Shown piece after piece: positions 43,741 through 56,187 of a DNA stretch of 64,000 nucleotides. Within the stretch, counting starts at the first letter, position 1; every line of letters begins with the position of its first letter. Origin of the DNA: Cryptomeria japonica (taxonomy: Eukaryota > Streptophyta > Pinopsida > Cupressales > Cupressaceae); assembly GCF_030272615.1 (NCBI RefSeq), contig NC_081415.1, positions 261,516,425-261,580,424 of the forward strand, given 5' to 3'. Made by a program: the position numbers and the translations under genes. Under the pieces are notes generated by a model. It saw nothing but the letters and a program-made list of their open reading frames with translations. It searched no databases and was not told where the DNA came from.

Positions 43741-46636
43741 CTAATTTTTTATTCTTTTGTTTGTTGTGTGATAGAATGGTGGTTGGTGTACTAAAACCTT
43801 GCTGGCATTGAATAGGAACTTTTGCATGAACAATTGCTCAGGTATTCTCTTATTTCTCCCTTCTCTATTATTATATCGTGATTTTTGGTGAAACATAGAT
43901 AATCGTAGAAGTTTTTCTTTTTTAATCTGCATGAATTTGGGGTTTTACAATAAAATCTCTGCATTTTCTTCGGATTGTATCCTTTCTAATAATATTCATG
44001 CCCCATAGAAGATTTACTTGACCAAAATAATGTATATGTTTAGGGTTTTGAATGAAACCCTAAACATACATGTGATTTTGCATCTGTCTCTATTATTCTT
44101 TCCTCTGTGAAAATGTAAAGAACATGAAAATTGTGTTCTTATGAATAATAATAGGGTTTAGTTTGGAATGAACTATATGCTTTTAAGTGTTTTGGAACAT
44201 GTTATCATTGCCTTTGTTGGCTTTGACAACCCCTGTTATAATTGTGTTGAAGCCCTTTTAATTGACAATGACCTCCCATGCATATCATAGATTTATGCAC
44301 TCATGTTGTTATATGACTGTATTTTTTGAGGACCTTTGCTGCTGGACCCTTATATTCTATAAACTGTACTGTGATATTTGAACAATTGTTTATGAATGAG
44401 CTTTGACTGTTATTTACTGCTTGTAACTATAATATATGATAGTGATAGTGCACAAGCTACAATTAATTTAAGGCTTCTCAAATATAGCAACATAGCAATC
44501 TTTCTTCAATGTTTAGATCTTTGGATGTGACCATTTTGTAATAGTGGGTTGCATTGATACATTTATAGAGATTATAGAAAGTATAAAGTGAGGACTTTGA
44601 CAATTGTTAATGTTGAACCTATAACCTTGATTTTGTCTTTCGACAGTGACATATGACTGCATATTCCAGAGTGTTTCACTATTACTGGGGTTTTGATTAC
44701 TCATTTGTGGATTGTGACTTAACTATGCATGGACAATTATAAGTGCTTTGAAAGAGATTCCATTGGTTGTAGTTTTCTTTGTTGTTATGATCTTGATGAC
44801 TTATGGTTGTCTTAAGCACTTGGCATATATTCACTGTTTGGAAACTCTGAGCATGCACTATTTATTCTGTTACATACTATTCATGCCTTGATTAATGGGT
44901 TATTTTCTAGAAATAGTGATCTTTAGTATTAGTTGTTGTGTCTTTGAAACTTGGGTACATCACTGTCATTTCTCCATCAATAAGTCTTTATGACTGCACC
45001 TTTGCTGCTCTTGTTAGTGGTATCATTGTGACACTGTGGATTTTACATTAAATATTTGTGCCTGATTGAATCTTTGAAGCTATTGTGCATAAGACTTAAG
45101 TATATATCAATGGCCTTAGATTGATTCTTTTGAGGCACGATGACCCTTCTCATATCCATATTACTGTCTTTTAATGGTTGATAATGATGAGAAACCTTTG
45201 TTGTTTGATGGTGGTAGTTCATTGACTCTACCTATTCTATTGTGTTTTTACATTCTTTGAGACTGGCTTTAATGGTTGTCACAATATTTTATGTCCATGA
45301 TTTCCCTTAATCTCTTCCATCTTAGCAACTATTGTCCTTAGATGTTTTGAATGTATTTTCAAGTCGATATAGCCATTTACAAAATCCTTGGTCTTTGCTT
45401 TGACATTTGGCTACCTTTAATGCATTGATCACTATCTTTAACCAGTCACATGCACAATGACCTTTTATCTATTAATTCTCTATCCTTGTTCATAATATTT
45501 GAATGGTGAAATGTATTTAGCTTTGTCATACCAAGTTTCTCTAAACACAGTGATTGTTCTTCTTTGAACCTTCTATTGTGATCACCTTCTTCCAAGGCCT
45601 TAGGCATCCTTGAACTAACCTTGAAGTTGTAATCTTATAATTTGATCTTTAAGCTATTTTTTCTAAATTATACCCAACACTGACCTTTGTTCTATCCATT
45701 CACAAAGACCACTTCTTCTATGACTTCTCTTTTAGCTTTAACAAATCAATGAGATACCTCCTCTATGTTGTTATGACTGTATCGCTGACTTATGAATCAT
45801 GATCCCCAAGGTTTTGTTTATTAACCCTTACTGATAAGTGCTCTCTTAGACTGACCTTGAGAGATACTTCCATGATTATAGAGGAAGTCTTTATCTACTA
45901 TTATTTATAAGTACAGTGAACAAGTTTGGTAGCTTGTTTTTATAGTGATGATCATATTGGCCAAGTTTGGTGATTAATGGCCTTTATTTATCATTGTTGG
46001 CTCCTAGACCTTTTTGTTCATACTTTCAATAACACTCTGCCATTATCTCTTATCTTTGACTCTCAGGTGAATGTACTCATCACTATATGATGGATGATTG
46101 TCTTAAACTTGTGATGCTCTATGATAGAAGACTGCCACCATAATAAAGAGCACTGCATTTTGAAAATACTGTTGCTAAATTTGCATTTTAATGACTATCA
46201 CCATTCTTATGAATGGATTGTATCTCTTTATTTAATACTTTGTTTGGCTATTCTATCCTATCAACATGTCTTTACTTGAACAATGAGATGTCATTATAAC
46301 AGTGATCTTAAGGACCCACTGTTACAAGTGATGGGCCCTTGTTTGATGAAGATATGTTGATATGTTAGCATCTTGGGCTAGACCCTTGTGGGAGCCTCAT
46401 TTATCCCCACATGCTTGATATTTCTAAAATGAAAACCTGTAACTGCACATGAAATAAACAAATTAGATAAAACCATGGTTTTCGTTGATATCTCATGGCA
46501 TCTTTTCTGTATTGATCTGCTTTGATTTCTTTGAGTCTGATGTAGCACTATAATTATATCGGGAATAATAGTATGTATGTTAGGGCGAGGTAAGTAACCC
46601 TGAGCTCTAACATGTTTTTCTTCTCTCACATTTCAG
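43741..46636. other. 2.9 kb non-coding sequence upstream of the terminal exon, possibly intron
   Basis: T-rich, without repeats or element ends that I can see and without a convincing exon. If the exon at 46637 is real, this stretch is likely part of the preceding intron. A perfect donor-like GGTAAGT at 46588-46594 lies only about 45 bases before the acceptor, too close for a normal plant intron. Confidence 0.4.
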
Positions 46637-46728
46637 GTGATTTCCTTAGAGCGGACAATAAAGCATTGGGATCCCAACATATGCAGATCAACTATCCAAA
46701 GGAACTTGTCAACCTTATCAGGCAATGA
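46637..46728 (+). CDS. Candidate last exon of a host gene, function unknown
   Basis: Preceded by a textbook 3' splice site: a branch-point-like CTCTAAC (about 46606-46612), a pyrimidine-rich TTTTTCTTCTCTCAC, and TTTCAG ending at 46636. The exon is 92 bases: two bases complete a split codon, then 29 codons run without interruption (DFLRADNKALGSQHM, then QINYPKELVNLIRQ) to TGA at 46726-46728. A poly(A) signal AATAAA follows 124 bases later. The codon content is more balanced than the flanks. I do not recognise the protein, and no upstream exon could be found in the window. A chance 29-codon frame after a strong acceptor is possible. Confidence 0.45.
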
Positions 46729-46851
46729 TGGGTTCCTTATCTATTCTTCACATACCCCTCTTGTTTCTTATATATTTACAGTTCTATATTGATGTACTTG
46801 TCTCAGCTATTCTCAAGGCTTGTGGGATCACATGTATAGTTGCTCTTTATG

Positions 46852-46857
46852 AATAAA
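46852..46857 (+). terminator. Poly(A) signal candidate
   Basis: AATAAA in TATGAATAAAAATGTG, 124 bases after the candidate stop codon at 46726-46728. Confidence 0.45.
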
Positions 46858-46989
46858 AATGTGTTATATGCAAATGTTTCATTTATGTATATCTTTTGAT
46901 TAAAACAGATGCATTTTTTTTAAAATAAGATATTTGTATGAAATACATTTTTATTCAATAAAGATAGCAAACTTGAAAAATAATTTTGT

Positions 46990-48300
46990 GTAGCTTTTAT
47001 CTGCAATACATAAGACATGTAATAGGTCACCAAAATTTTAGGTGATAAAATTTTGGTAACAGTTGATCAAAGTGTTTCTTACACCATTCAAAAACATCAT
47101 GTGCATCATCTATATGATCTCCTTTATACTTTATTTGATGTTTACTTAGAGCATGTTTGATACAAGCTCCTTCACCATCATGTTCACCCTTTCCATGCCC
47201 ACTCTTAAAAAGCTCTCCAAACATGTGGTATTTTGTCATTTCAATGATATCTACAAAATGCATAAAATGGCCTCGATGATTTGAATTGTGACACATATCC
47301 ATCAAACCAAACAAAATGCTTAACTATTGTTATGCCTCTCTTTCAAATATTAAAAAAATATTCTTAAATTAATGTTCTACAAAATGTGTGTCATGCTCCT
47401 TATCATCACTAATATAGAAGTGGTATTCTTTCTTAATGAGATGTTTTTCAAATGTACTGTCCACACCATCCAAATGTTGCTTGCATGTTGATAACACACA
47501 TGCACCATAATAGTGATTTTCTTTGAAAATTAATACTCTGATTAAATCTCTTTTTGATGTGCAAAAGTGTAATTTTCTATGAAGTTCACTACTAATGAAA
47601 TAGTTCCAAGTGGGAAAGTGTCTCTTAATGTTTGAAACTATTGCGCTTGCAACTTGATGAAAAAACCATGGTGTATGTATGGTTTTATCAACTTACGAAA
47701 GTTTTCCATAAATGTCCCAATAGGTATCTCCTATTCTACATAATCTAACCTTGTGGATTCCTTACCAAAATTTGTTTCAAACTGTTTGTACTTGTAACTC
47801 TTGTAATTTACCATCTTCATCATGTTGATATCTTCATCTCTCAAAGGCAATTTAGCCAAGTCTTCACATGTTTCACAAATTCCTTTTATGCAATCTATTT
47901 GGCTGGTTGCATTATCATCTGATTTATCACATAAGATGGATGCTATGAATTGACTTGTTTGCTTAGGAGGAGCATTTTCATAACCATCAATATCTTCTCT
48001 AATATTTCGAAACACCTAATAGTAGAGATCAAATTCAATGTGATAACAACAACAACAAGTTTTAAATACTTTATTTTCCTTCACATAATATCCTTAACTT
48101 TTCAAACATTGTTTGTTCAATCTTTATATGAGGGTTTGATCTATTAAACGTGACATAAAATTCATGTTTTGTTGTGTTTAACCAATGTTTTACATGGAGA
48201 TCATAATGACCAGGGCCAATCCTATGTTTTATAACATCTCTACTATTTGACAAAGGACGAGTATTATCATTCAAAAAACTTGACACCAAGTTCCTAACAA
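46990..48300 (-). pseudogene. Degenerate transposase-like protein remnant
   Basis: Pieces of one protein read on the minus strand across shifting frames. N-terminal side (48289 to 48071): NDNTRPLSNSRDVIKHRIG and VKHWLNTTKHEFYVTF. Middle (48015 to 47731): acidic and Cys-containing (CIKGICETCEDLAKLPL). Then, across stops, FPLGTISLVVNFIENY at about 47575-47615, FDGYVSQFKSSRPFY near 47275-47310, and SGHGKGEHDGEGACIKHA near 47150-47205. From memory, related proteins with a DFxENY box, a DGxxxQFK box and GHGKGxxDGxGA are widespread, and their pattern suggests a DDE-type nuclease fold. I cannot name the superfamily. Here the first box reads NFIENY (Asn codon at 47584-47586), and several frameshifts and stops kill the gene. 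Confidence 0.55.
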
Positions 48301-48978
48301 AATTAAGGCCCTATTTATAGATAACATAGAGTCTAGGGGTAGAGAGAGAAGGGTTTTATGGAGAGAGGGATGGAGAGAGAGGGACCATCCTAAATTTATA
48401 GATAAGTTTAAGGAGAGAGAGAGAGAGGGAGAAAGAGAAAGAGTCCTAAGAAGGCTTAAGGGGAGAGAGAGGGATCCTAAAGATAAGTTAAATAAAAATC
48501 TAGAGAGGTCCTAAATGGACTTAAGGGGAGAGAGAGGGGCACTAAAATAAATAAGAGAGATAGCTAGAGATGTTATAAAAAGACTTAAGGTGGGGGGGGG
48601 GGGAGAGAAAGAGAGAGAGTGAAAGAGAAGTTAAAATAAAACAAGAATATTTTCAATATGCCAATTCCAAGTATAATTTTCTAATCTAGATAGAGGTCCT
48701 AGTAAAGAGATCCTAAAAAAGAGAGATAAAAAAAAGACTTAAGGATCTAGAGAGAGAGGGGGCAGCTTCAAGACTTTTAGCGGGGGGGGGGGGGCGGGGG
48801 GAGAGGGAGAACGAGAGAGACTCCTAAGACGACTTAAGGGGTGAGAGAGGGGTCCTAAAATTAAGTTAAATTAAAACTAGATTAATTTTAATGCAATAAA
48901 ATTTCAAATATATAATTTGCTAATCTAGAGAGAGGTCCTAATAATAGACCCTAAAATGAGAGGTCCTAAATAGACTTA

Positions 48979-49073
<95 letters not shown>

Positions 49074-49245
49074 AGGAGGGAGAGAGAGAGAGTCCTAAAA
49101 TGAGATCTAGGCAAAAAGGCTTAAGAGGGAGGGGGGAGAGATTAAATTAAAACAAGGTTATTTTTAATCCAACCCTTTCCAAATTATGTTTGTTACTCTA
49201 GATATAGAGGTCCTAATTTAAAGACATCCTAGAAAAAGAGAGGTT

Positions 49246-49304
<59 letters not shown>

Positions 49305-49340
49305 CTAAAAAGACTAAGTAGAGAGAAAGAGGAGTTATAA
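48301..49340. repeat. Purine-rich GA microsatellite block
   Basis: About 1 kb in which the plus strand is almost entirely A and G. It is built from (GA)n, TCCTAAA and GACTTAAGG units. The longest perfect GA runs are 48982-49069 (88 nt) and about 49249-49302. G homopolymers lie near 48591-48602 and 48782-48800. Confidence 0.9.
48982..49069. repeat. (GA)44 perfect microsatellite
   Basis: Uninterrupted alternating G and A, preceded by GACTTAAGG and followed by CTTAAGGAGGG. Confidence 0.95.
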
Positions 49341-50938
49341 AAATACTGAAGTAGAGCATGATATACTAATTTCAAATTTGATTATTTTTAATACATTTAT
49401 TTAAATTTTCTCATAATTTAAAAAAGGCACAAACACACTTAAAAATATTTAATCAAAATAACATAATTTCTAAAATAATTAAGATAAAATTATTTTAAAA
49501 ATTAATTTAATTAAATTAAAATAATTTAAAATAATTAAGATAAAATTATTACATAAAAAATATTTTACCAATCAATTAGCACAATTTTAGGTATGCAATA
49601 CATGTATAATTAAATAGAAATTAAGTAAAGATACACATGCATAATATCTTTACATTCTTAGCTCTCGATATCTTTGTTTAGTGTTGGCTAAATACTTCCT
49701 TGAAGTTTTATTTTGTCTTGTCCTCTTGTTTCCCATGTCCTTAAAATGGCCTTCAAAACCTTCTAATGTCTTCAAACATCTTAAAAATTGCCGCCCTTAA
49801 AATGACCTTCAAATGTCTTCTTTCACTGAAAAATGTGAATTACTTTGATAATTTGTGTTTGAAAGAATGAAATAAAACATCTCTATTTATATGAGATTGT
49901 TAATTGTAAAAAAATATATTCTATGTTGGTCGGGGTTTGTAATGGGGGTTTCGAATGAACATGTCCATTAAATGATTGTTTGTGTAATCCATGTTCATTC
50001 GAACGAACTAGGTAGGGTTCAATTGAATCAACATTGCTCGAAGGGGTGTTCAAATGAACCCCCTTCCTAAGAATCTCTCTCCCAATCTCCTCAGACTTCT
50101 AATAAATTTTCGCCTTCAAACATCTAGTTCAAGGCTCAAATGAGAGAATATTGAAAACCCAAAATGTAGGATGGTATCCTTGAAGAAAGCTTTCCAACGA
50201 CTATACTTTTATTACATTGTGAATTTATTATGATCTTGTTTTTAAAATTTTACCAAATATAGGTTTTCACCGAACATGAACTTCTTTGTTCAACACACTG
50301 GGAAAAACAGTAAACTAATTCAAAAGAATTATGAAAAATATATATGCACTAGGTATCGATGTCTTCTTTCTAAATTTTTTTTATTGAACTTCGATATATA
50401 TAGAACAAGTTACATATTCAAACGTACACCTATGTCTAAATTATAATTAGTCGGACTTCAAAAATTAATAAAATGAAAAGCATTCGACATATCACTATCA
50501 AACCACCTGCATGCATTGGGTATTGATGTTACAAACCAAATTTCAAAAGAATTGAGTTTTTATCATTTATAGAAAAAAAGTTATGCATTTCAGGATGCAT
50601 ATCACTCTTAAAAAATGTTGTTTGACATAAAAAACTACTTTTCAAGGGAGATGGAAAAATCAATACAATTTGTTTCAAAAAAAATTGAAAAAAATATATT
50701 TAGAATCTATAGACAAGATGGTACAATTAATTAGTTTACATCATCTTCAAATTCTTAACGGTTTAAAAGTTAGAGGTGTCAGAAAGTGAAGGTTTTTTTT
50801 CAAAATATTCATCTAAGTGTCAAAGTTGGCCAAAAAGTGGGAACCATTATTGTGAGTTGTATCGGTGCTTTAACATGAAGTTCATGTGCCATTTTTGGAT
50901 CTACCTCAAGTGGTTAAGCTTTCTAAAGATAAATCAAT
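49341..50938. other. AT-rich sequence, not assigned
   Basis: 49370-49600 is composed of AAAATAATTTAA words. 49920-50080 contains repeated GTTCATTCGAA/GTTCAAATGAA motifs. The last 180 bases before 50939 read on the minus strand as the leader of the LTR element at 50956-52109 (ATG followed by AHELHVKAPIQL near 50880). No recognisable domain. Confidence 0.35.
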
Positions 50939-50950
50939 GCTCTAATACCA
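50939..50950 (-). promoter_or_regulatory. Primer-binding site of a truncated Copia-like element
   Basis: Minus-strand TGGTATTAGAGC, one mismatch from the usual TGGTATCAGAGC, lying next to the LTR that ends at 50956. The internal region would run leftward, but no coding sequence is seen there. Confidence 0.65.
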
Positions 50951-50955
50951 ATTTT

Positions 50956-52109
50956 TGAACACCCGACAAGACTAAGAAGGAATCAATCCAAACTTCAAAA
51001 TAGAATATTAATAAATACCATTAACTAACTTAACAATAACACATTAATCACCAGCACATGAGCATCAACCATCAACACATGAACACTAGATTTATGTTGA
51101 AAACCCAAACAGGGAAAAACCACGACGAGAATCTAAATCACAATATGAATAACAATTATTATAATGTGTTAGGCTTGTTGCCTAGGAGCACCAACACTTG
51201 AAGGGCTTGTAGAGCTAAGGCACACAACCTTAGACAAGACATAAATAAGACTTGCTCAATTGAAGATTACTTCTTTAGGCCAAGGTATTAGCTACTGCTA
51301 AAGGACTCACTACCAATCAACAACAAATGAAATAGTTGAATTGTAATTAAGAAGGATTCTCCCAAACATGAAAATTTCCTTGAACAATGACCAACATCAT
51401 GGAAAACATCTCTGATAATATTCACTGTCACAACACATTGCCTTGAATAATATATCATCTTCAAATCTCTTCTCAAACTGACTTTCATACAACTACAAAC
51501 TCAAATTTGCTTGCATATCATTCACATATACTTCTCACACAATCCAATTTCAATCACATCACAATTCATCCATTCGTACATCTTAACTATGAGTTACAAC
51601 ATTAAAAACCTAATTAAAGGTCAACCAAAATAGAATAAGCCACCCAAACTTAAAATACTCAAATTGGTCCACTCCAGGAGAAAGAGGGAACCAAAATATT
51701 TTACAATACATCTTTCCACATTTGATCCAACAATTTGCGCATGCTAACACATTCTCCAAAGTCATTAACAAATGTAACATGTAGAAATAACAACTAGTTA
51801 GCCACATAACCTCTTCTAATGCAAAATACTCTATGTTGATCTCCATGTGCCATGGGGAGACCCAAATAAAATCTCAACGCAACTCCAATACATATCCAAA
51901 CCAAAAGAATATGATCTACTAAACTACAACACAATAAAGAACATACCTAGAGGACACCAAAATCTTTCCAAACCATCTTGAATACAAGATACCACAACCA
52001 ACACCAAAAATATTAACTGCAACATAAAACACAATCTGCAACAACCAAGAGCATATTTGAACCAACATCCATTCGGATAATCAGGTTTGACATCAATGAC
52101 AACCATACA
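50956..52109 (-). mobile_element. 5' LTR of a minus-strand Copia-like element, internal mostly lost
   Basis: The minus-strand start TGTATGGTTGTCATTGATG is at 52109 and the end is near TTCAAAA at 50956. It contains ACCCAAACAGGGAAAAACC (51104-51122), also present in the Copia-2 LTRs, so the two are related in layout. It interrupts Ty3 integrase sequence that resumes at 52110. No target-site duplication could be tested because the other end is missing. Confidence 0.6.
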
Positions 52110-52765
52110 AGCTCATGCTTCCAATAATTATCTTAGACAAGGATGCCAAAATGACATCTAGGTTTTTGCAAACATTATTTGCAGAATTTGAAATACAGTT
52201 AAACATTAGTTCAACTTACCATCCAGAGATAGATGATCAAATAGAAAGTGTGAATCATGTATTAGAAGACCTCTTAAAGATGTATTGCATGGATTAGGAA
52301 TACAAGTGGGAAGAATACCTTCCTCTAGTATAATTTTCCCACAACAACTCATATCAATCTGCCATAAAAATGACACCCTTTGAAGCATTATATAGAAGGA
52401 AATGCAAAACCCCCATCAATTGGGATAGGCTAGAGGACATAATAACCATCGATCCTGAAATGCTCATGAAAATGAATGACCAAGTTAAGTTGATTAAGTA
52501 AAGGTTAGCATAAGCTAACAATAGGTAGAGGATTTATACCAATGAGAAACAAACTCCCATAAAATTCATGGTAGGGGAGAAGGTTCTCCCTAGAGTAAAT
52601 CTCATAAAAGTTCCATCAAGTTTTGGAAGGCTTCCAAATTACTCCAAAGATATGTGGTACCCTTTGAAGTCCTAGAGGTTATTAACCCAATAGCATACAA
52701 ACTTTCTCTACCACCACCTCTGGGCCGATTGCATAATGTTTTTCATGTTTCATATTTTACGAAGT
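52110..52765 (+). pseudogene. Ty3-type integrase fragment, split, first part
   Basis: C-terminal half of a Ty3/Gypsy integrase. It begins inside the core (IIILDKDAKMTSRFLQTLF, where SDRDPKFTS is usual), continues with SSTYHPEIDDQIESVNHVLED, then a TAG near 52295, KWEEYLPLV, FSHNNSYQSAIKMTPFEALY, and further stops. The chromodomain-proximal part DCIMFFMFHILRS lies near 52730-52760. The usual DGQTER is IDDQIES, so the active-site Glu region is altered. Stops and an inserted element at 52766 show it is dead. It continues at 59861. Confidence 0.85.
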
Positions 52766-53917
52766 TGTAAAGGGTGAAAAATTAGAGTTTCCAGCACAAC
52801 AAGGATGAAAACTATTAATTTTTTCTTAGGGACCATTTAAATTCATAAGAGGGTTTGAATCCAATAGATCTAGTCACAAACCAACAAGGATAAGGACTGA
52901 AAAACTTGATTGGATTCAGGATGTGAATTTGTTCTCCCTCTTTTGTAAGTTAAATTGTTGAAGTTAGGGTAAAGTGTTGGAAATGAAGATAAAAACACAG
53001 AATAGTGAGCTACACTTGTCAAATTGAGCCAAACACCTGGATCTAAGAAATATAAGCAGGTTCGGATTTGATCTCCGAAGGAGCTCTTGGTTTTTTGAGA
53101 CTGTGGTGATGGTCACCCCGGTCCTCCGAACTTTTCACACACCAAAGGGGGATTGATTTGTCACTGTAAATAATGCTTATCTTGAAGATCACAACTATGT
53201 ACCTATTTCATGTACACAGAAAGAAAGGGAAATAGGTTGGGAATAGGGGTGTGCCTAAGTCAAACCATGATTTTGGAATTAACCATGAAATAGAGATAAA
53301 TGATAATTGAAGATTATCCTTCTAAGGGAGATGCTAAATAATGACTTAAAACCAAAATGATACACCTCCTTGTGAAGTTTTGTTTGTCTCCACATGGGAT
53401 TAGGGTTTCATGAGGTCTTTAGAAAAATAGGTTATGAATGTTTTCTTAAACAGTTGAATCTTGACTTTGTTGCTACTCCATGGCTTAAAGGAAGACTTAT
53501 TACTTGATCATTTGCTTGAATGCTTCAACTTAGTCACTTGAATGCTTGAATTTATTTGTGTATCTTATGCCTGTATATCAAAATGAGGGAGGAAAACCTC
53601 CTTTTATACTTGCTCGCCAAAAAAATCATTAATTTTTTGACACGAGTTGACACAAGGCTAGCTTTCTCGCTCAAATTTGAAATGACAAAAAGGGTTCAAA
53701 GGGGGGCCCAAATAGGGAGGACCGAGGCATGGTTCCTTGGTCCTACCCCATTTTAGAGCTAGGATAAGGGACTAAGTTGGTGTAAATAGCAATAATGAAG
53801 TCATATTTTCATAATGTGAGTAGAATCAGGTCCCAGTCAGGCCTAGGGGCACAAATGCTAAGGTAAGGACCCAAATGCAGTCAAAATTGTACAGGGATAC
53901 AATTTTAGGATGCTACA
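52766..53917 (-). repeat. 3' LTR of the gag-protease element
   Basis: Plus strand TGTAAAGGGTGAAAAATTAG to GGATGCTACA. A minus-strand TATA candidate AGTATAAAAGG lies at about 53601-53611. Confidence 0.85.
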
Positions 53918-53931
53918 TTTAGCCCCCACTT
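53918..53931 (-). promoter_or_regulatory. Polypurine tract of the gag-protease element
   Basis: Minus strand AAGTGGGGGCTAAA immediately upstream of the LTR beginning TGTAGCATCC. Confidence 0.8.
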
Positions 53932-54659
53932 TAGTAGGAGTATGAAGTCAATCATACTCTTGGTAAAGTACAAGAGTTTACATTGGAAAACTTTCACCAA
54001 GTCAACAAGGAGGCAACATACACCAAGCCCCCAGTGCACTTTAGGATCTAACAACTTTGATAATGAGATAAAAGGGACATCATGAAGGAAAAGAGAAAGA
54101 GAGAACCATGACTATAAACCTAGTAAGGTTCTCTTACTATGAGTCATGAAAAGAAATACCAAAAGTGTGAAGCAAAAGACTAAGTTTTCTAAGTAACTTA
54201 AGTATCAAGATATGCAAAATAGAGATCATTGAGAAAAGTGTATGCCCACACATTAAAGCGATTGTGTACGCCTTATCGAGAGCAATTGGTTTAAGGTTAG
54301 ATACACCCAAAAAGACAAGAATGTTATCAAAATAAAAAGAAAGGGCAAATCAAAGAATCATGATCACAAGACAAAAAAACAGGGTGGTTTTCCTTAGCTC
54401 TAGGGTTAGTATTCTTTTTATGATAAATAATGTATATCATTAATAGAATTGTCCTCATCCCCCAAAGAAAGCAAACCCACCATGGAAGAAGGGAACATGT
54501 GTCTTTTGAGTCAACAAGGGAGAGACCAAAGGAAATCTCAAAGCTTCGCATCATTCTCAAGTAGACAACACTAGGGACAACACATAGAAGAGCTAAGAGA
54601 CAAATAGAAGAAGGTCACAAACAAGAAAGTAAAGAGAGAGAGAGAGAGAGTCTACAACA
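53932..54659 (-). other. 3' untranslated internal region of the gag-protease element
   Basis: About 0.7 kb with no domain. It contains a short (GA)n run near 54631-54650. This is where pol would lie in a complete element. Confidence 0.55.
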
Positions 54660-55550
54660 CGAATGAAGCTAATCATGCAAATCATCAACCTCCAAATCTT
54701 GCTCATCATTTTTTGGGGAAGGTGGATGACATGCAAGAGGATCCACTTCGAGCATGGTAGATGGAGCTATCACAAGTTTGAAACAAGGACCATGCTCTAA
54801 TGATGAGTCACTTTGTCTTTTATAGCTAGGATCTAGGATTAATTCTTTTTGGATAAATCACTATCGAAATCAACATATTCATATTCATCATCTAAATTAT
54901 TAGCATCAACATTTTTATCATGAACAAAATTCTCATGTATGTCATCATCAAGATTAACAAAAATAGGAGCTCTAATAAGAATAGAACTTGAGCCATCAAT
55001 TGTCTTAATCATTTTACATCTTGGAGATTTAGATTGAACCTCTTGGTTAGGAGAAGGTTGAACAAATGGGATTATATCAAAGTTGGTGTCTTTGGGGAAG
55101 AAATGGTTTAAGAAGAAAGTTCACGAGTCCTAGCACAACGTTTCCGTCGGCATTGTCTCACACAACGGTTTTGTTTAGTTTTATTCGAAGGTTGTGAAGG
55201 TTTAGGATCAATAGATGTAGTATTTTTTTCTTCTTTTAAGGAAGGATACATAGGAGAAGGTTCTTAGGTTTAACAATAGGATATGCTGAGTGATTTCCTT
55301 TGTAAGATATAGGAGGTGGAACTACACCATATAAAGGAGGAATAGAAGGTGTAGGAAGGAGACCAGGTCCATCATGAGGAGGAGGAACAGGTCTATCCTC
55401 AGGAGAAATAACATTTTTATCCTTAGGACAATGAGAGATGTTATCCTTAGGAGGAAGAGGGAGAGTATCCTTAGGAGAAGGAGTATGGTCATCACTAGGA
55501 GGAAGACTAAGTGTTGAATTTCTAGGTTTACTCAAGGATAAAATCATGTC
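54660..55550 (-). pseudogene. Pro-rich and acidic tail region after protease
   Basis: Minus-strand reading gives proline-rich repeats from about 55547 to 55236 (LPPSDDHTPSPKDTLPLPPKD, shortened here to motifs such as LSLPPSDDHTP and LPLPPKDN), then basic and acidic runs (IDGSSSILIRAPIFVN, DDEYEYVDFDSDL) down to about 54840, with stops and shifts. The region resembles the low-complexity linker that separates protease from RT in some plant Ty3 polyproteins. No RT motif follows. The PPKD repeats are an internal amplification. Function unknown. Confidence 0.5.
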
Positions 55551-55669
55551 ATTTTTCCATTTTTGATAGGACTTAAAGAGAGCATCACTTCTAGGCTGAA
55601 GAGGTTGGAGTTGTTCAGACTATTTGAAAATAATCAAGACAAACATCTCCATGTCTACCGTAGGTTGAT

Positions 55670-56187
55670 CTACATGCTATGATTAACAGTTACAATTTTA
55701 TCATCATGAGGAAATTTCAAACACTTATGGATAGTAGAAGTGATCACTTTCATGGAAGATAGCCAAAGGTGTCCCAACTTCACATGAAATTGATTGGATG
55801 TAGGAATGCTAGCAAACAATATCCAAGCACTTAGTGCCAACCTCAATGGGAAGTTTAATAGAACCAATAGCAAGTTAAGAGAAGCCATCGAAGGCTCTAA
55901 CTATCACATCTTTTTTTATCACATGTCACTTGATGCAATGGTAAAGTAAAAAGAAATTATTCAATTATAACATTAACCATACATGGATCAATGAGCACCC
56001 CTAGTGAGGGTATGTCTTTGATTCTCGCAGTGATATATAATGGGCCATCAGGTTTGTCAATAGTTTTATTAGGATCAAATGTGATGCATAAGTCCTTAGG
56101 AGGTTCAATTTTATCAATAAGTCTCACATTATTAGACTCAAGGCGAAGAGCAGTAGGAGAAAAAGCAAGACGATCAATCTCAATCAC
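55670..56187 (-). pseudogene. Retropepsin-like protease remnant
   Basis: Minus strand: DGPLYITARIKDIPSLGVLIDPCMVNVIIE from 56060 to 55957 is the segment around the protease active site, with LIDPCM standing where a D-T/S-G-type triad is expected (many plant Ty3 relatives read LLDPGAS). A second piece, HLWLSSMKVITST followed by HKCLKFPHDDKI, matches the ILGRPWL...STLHQCLKF part that follows the protease core. The two pieces are in different frames. The Gly of the active-site motif is replaced by Cys, so it would not be active. Its normal job is processing the polyprotein. Confidence 0.65.

Noticed and set aside
46588-46636. Short intron between the GGTAAGT donor at 46588 and the acceptor at 46636
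   Set aside because: Under 50 bases, below the usual minimum for plant introns, and the upstream sequence does not continue the reading frame convincingly.
54327-54560. 77-codon minus-strand ORF with a hydrophobic middle
   Set aside because: Lies in the non-coding 3' internal region of the gag-protease element; no similarity to RT or envelope motifs seen.
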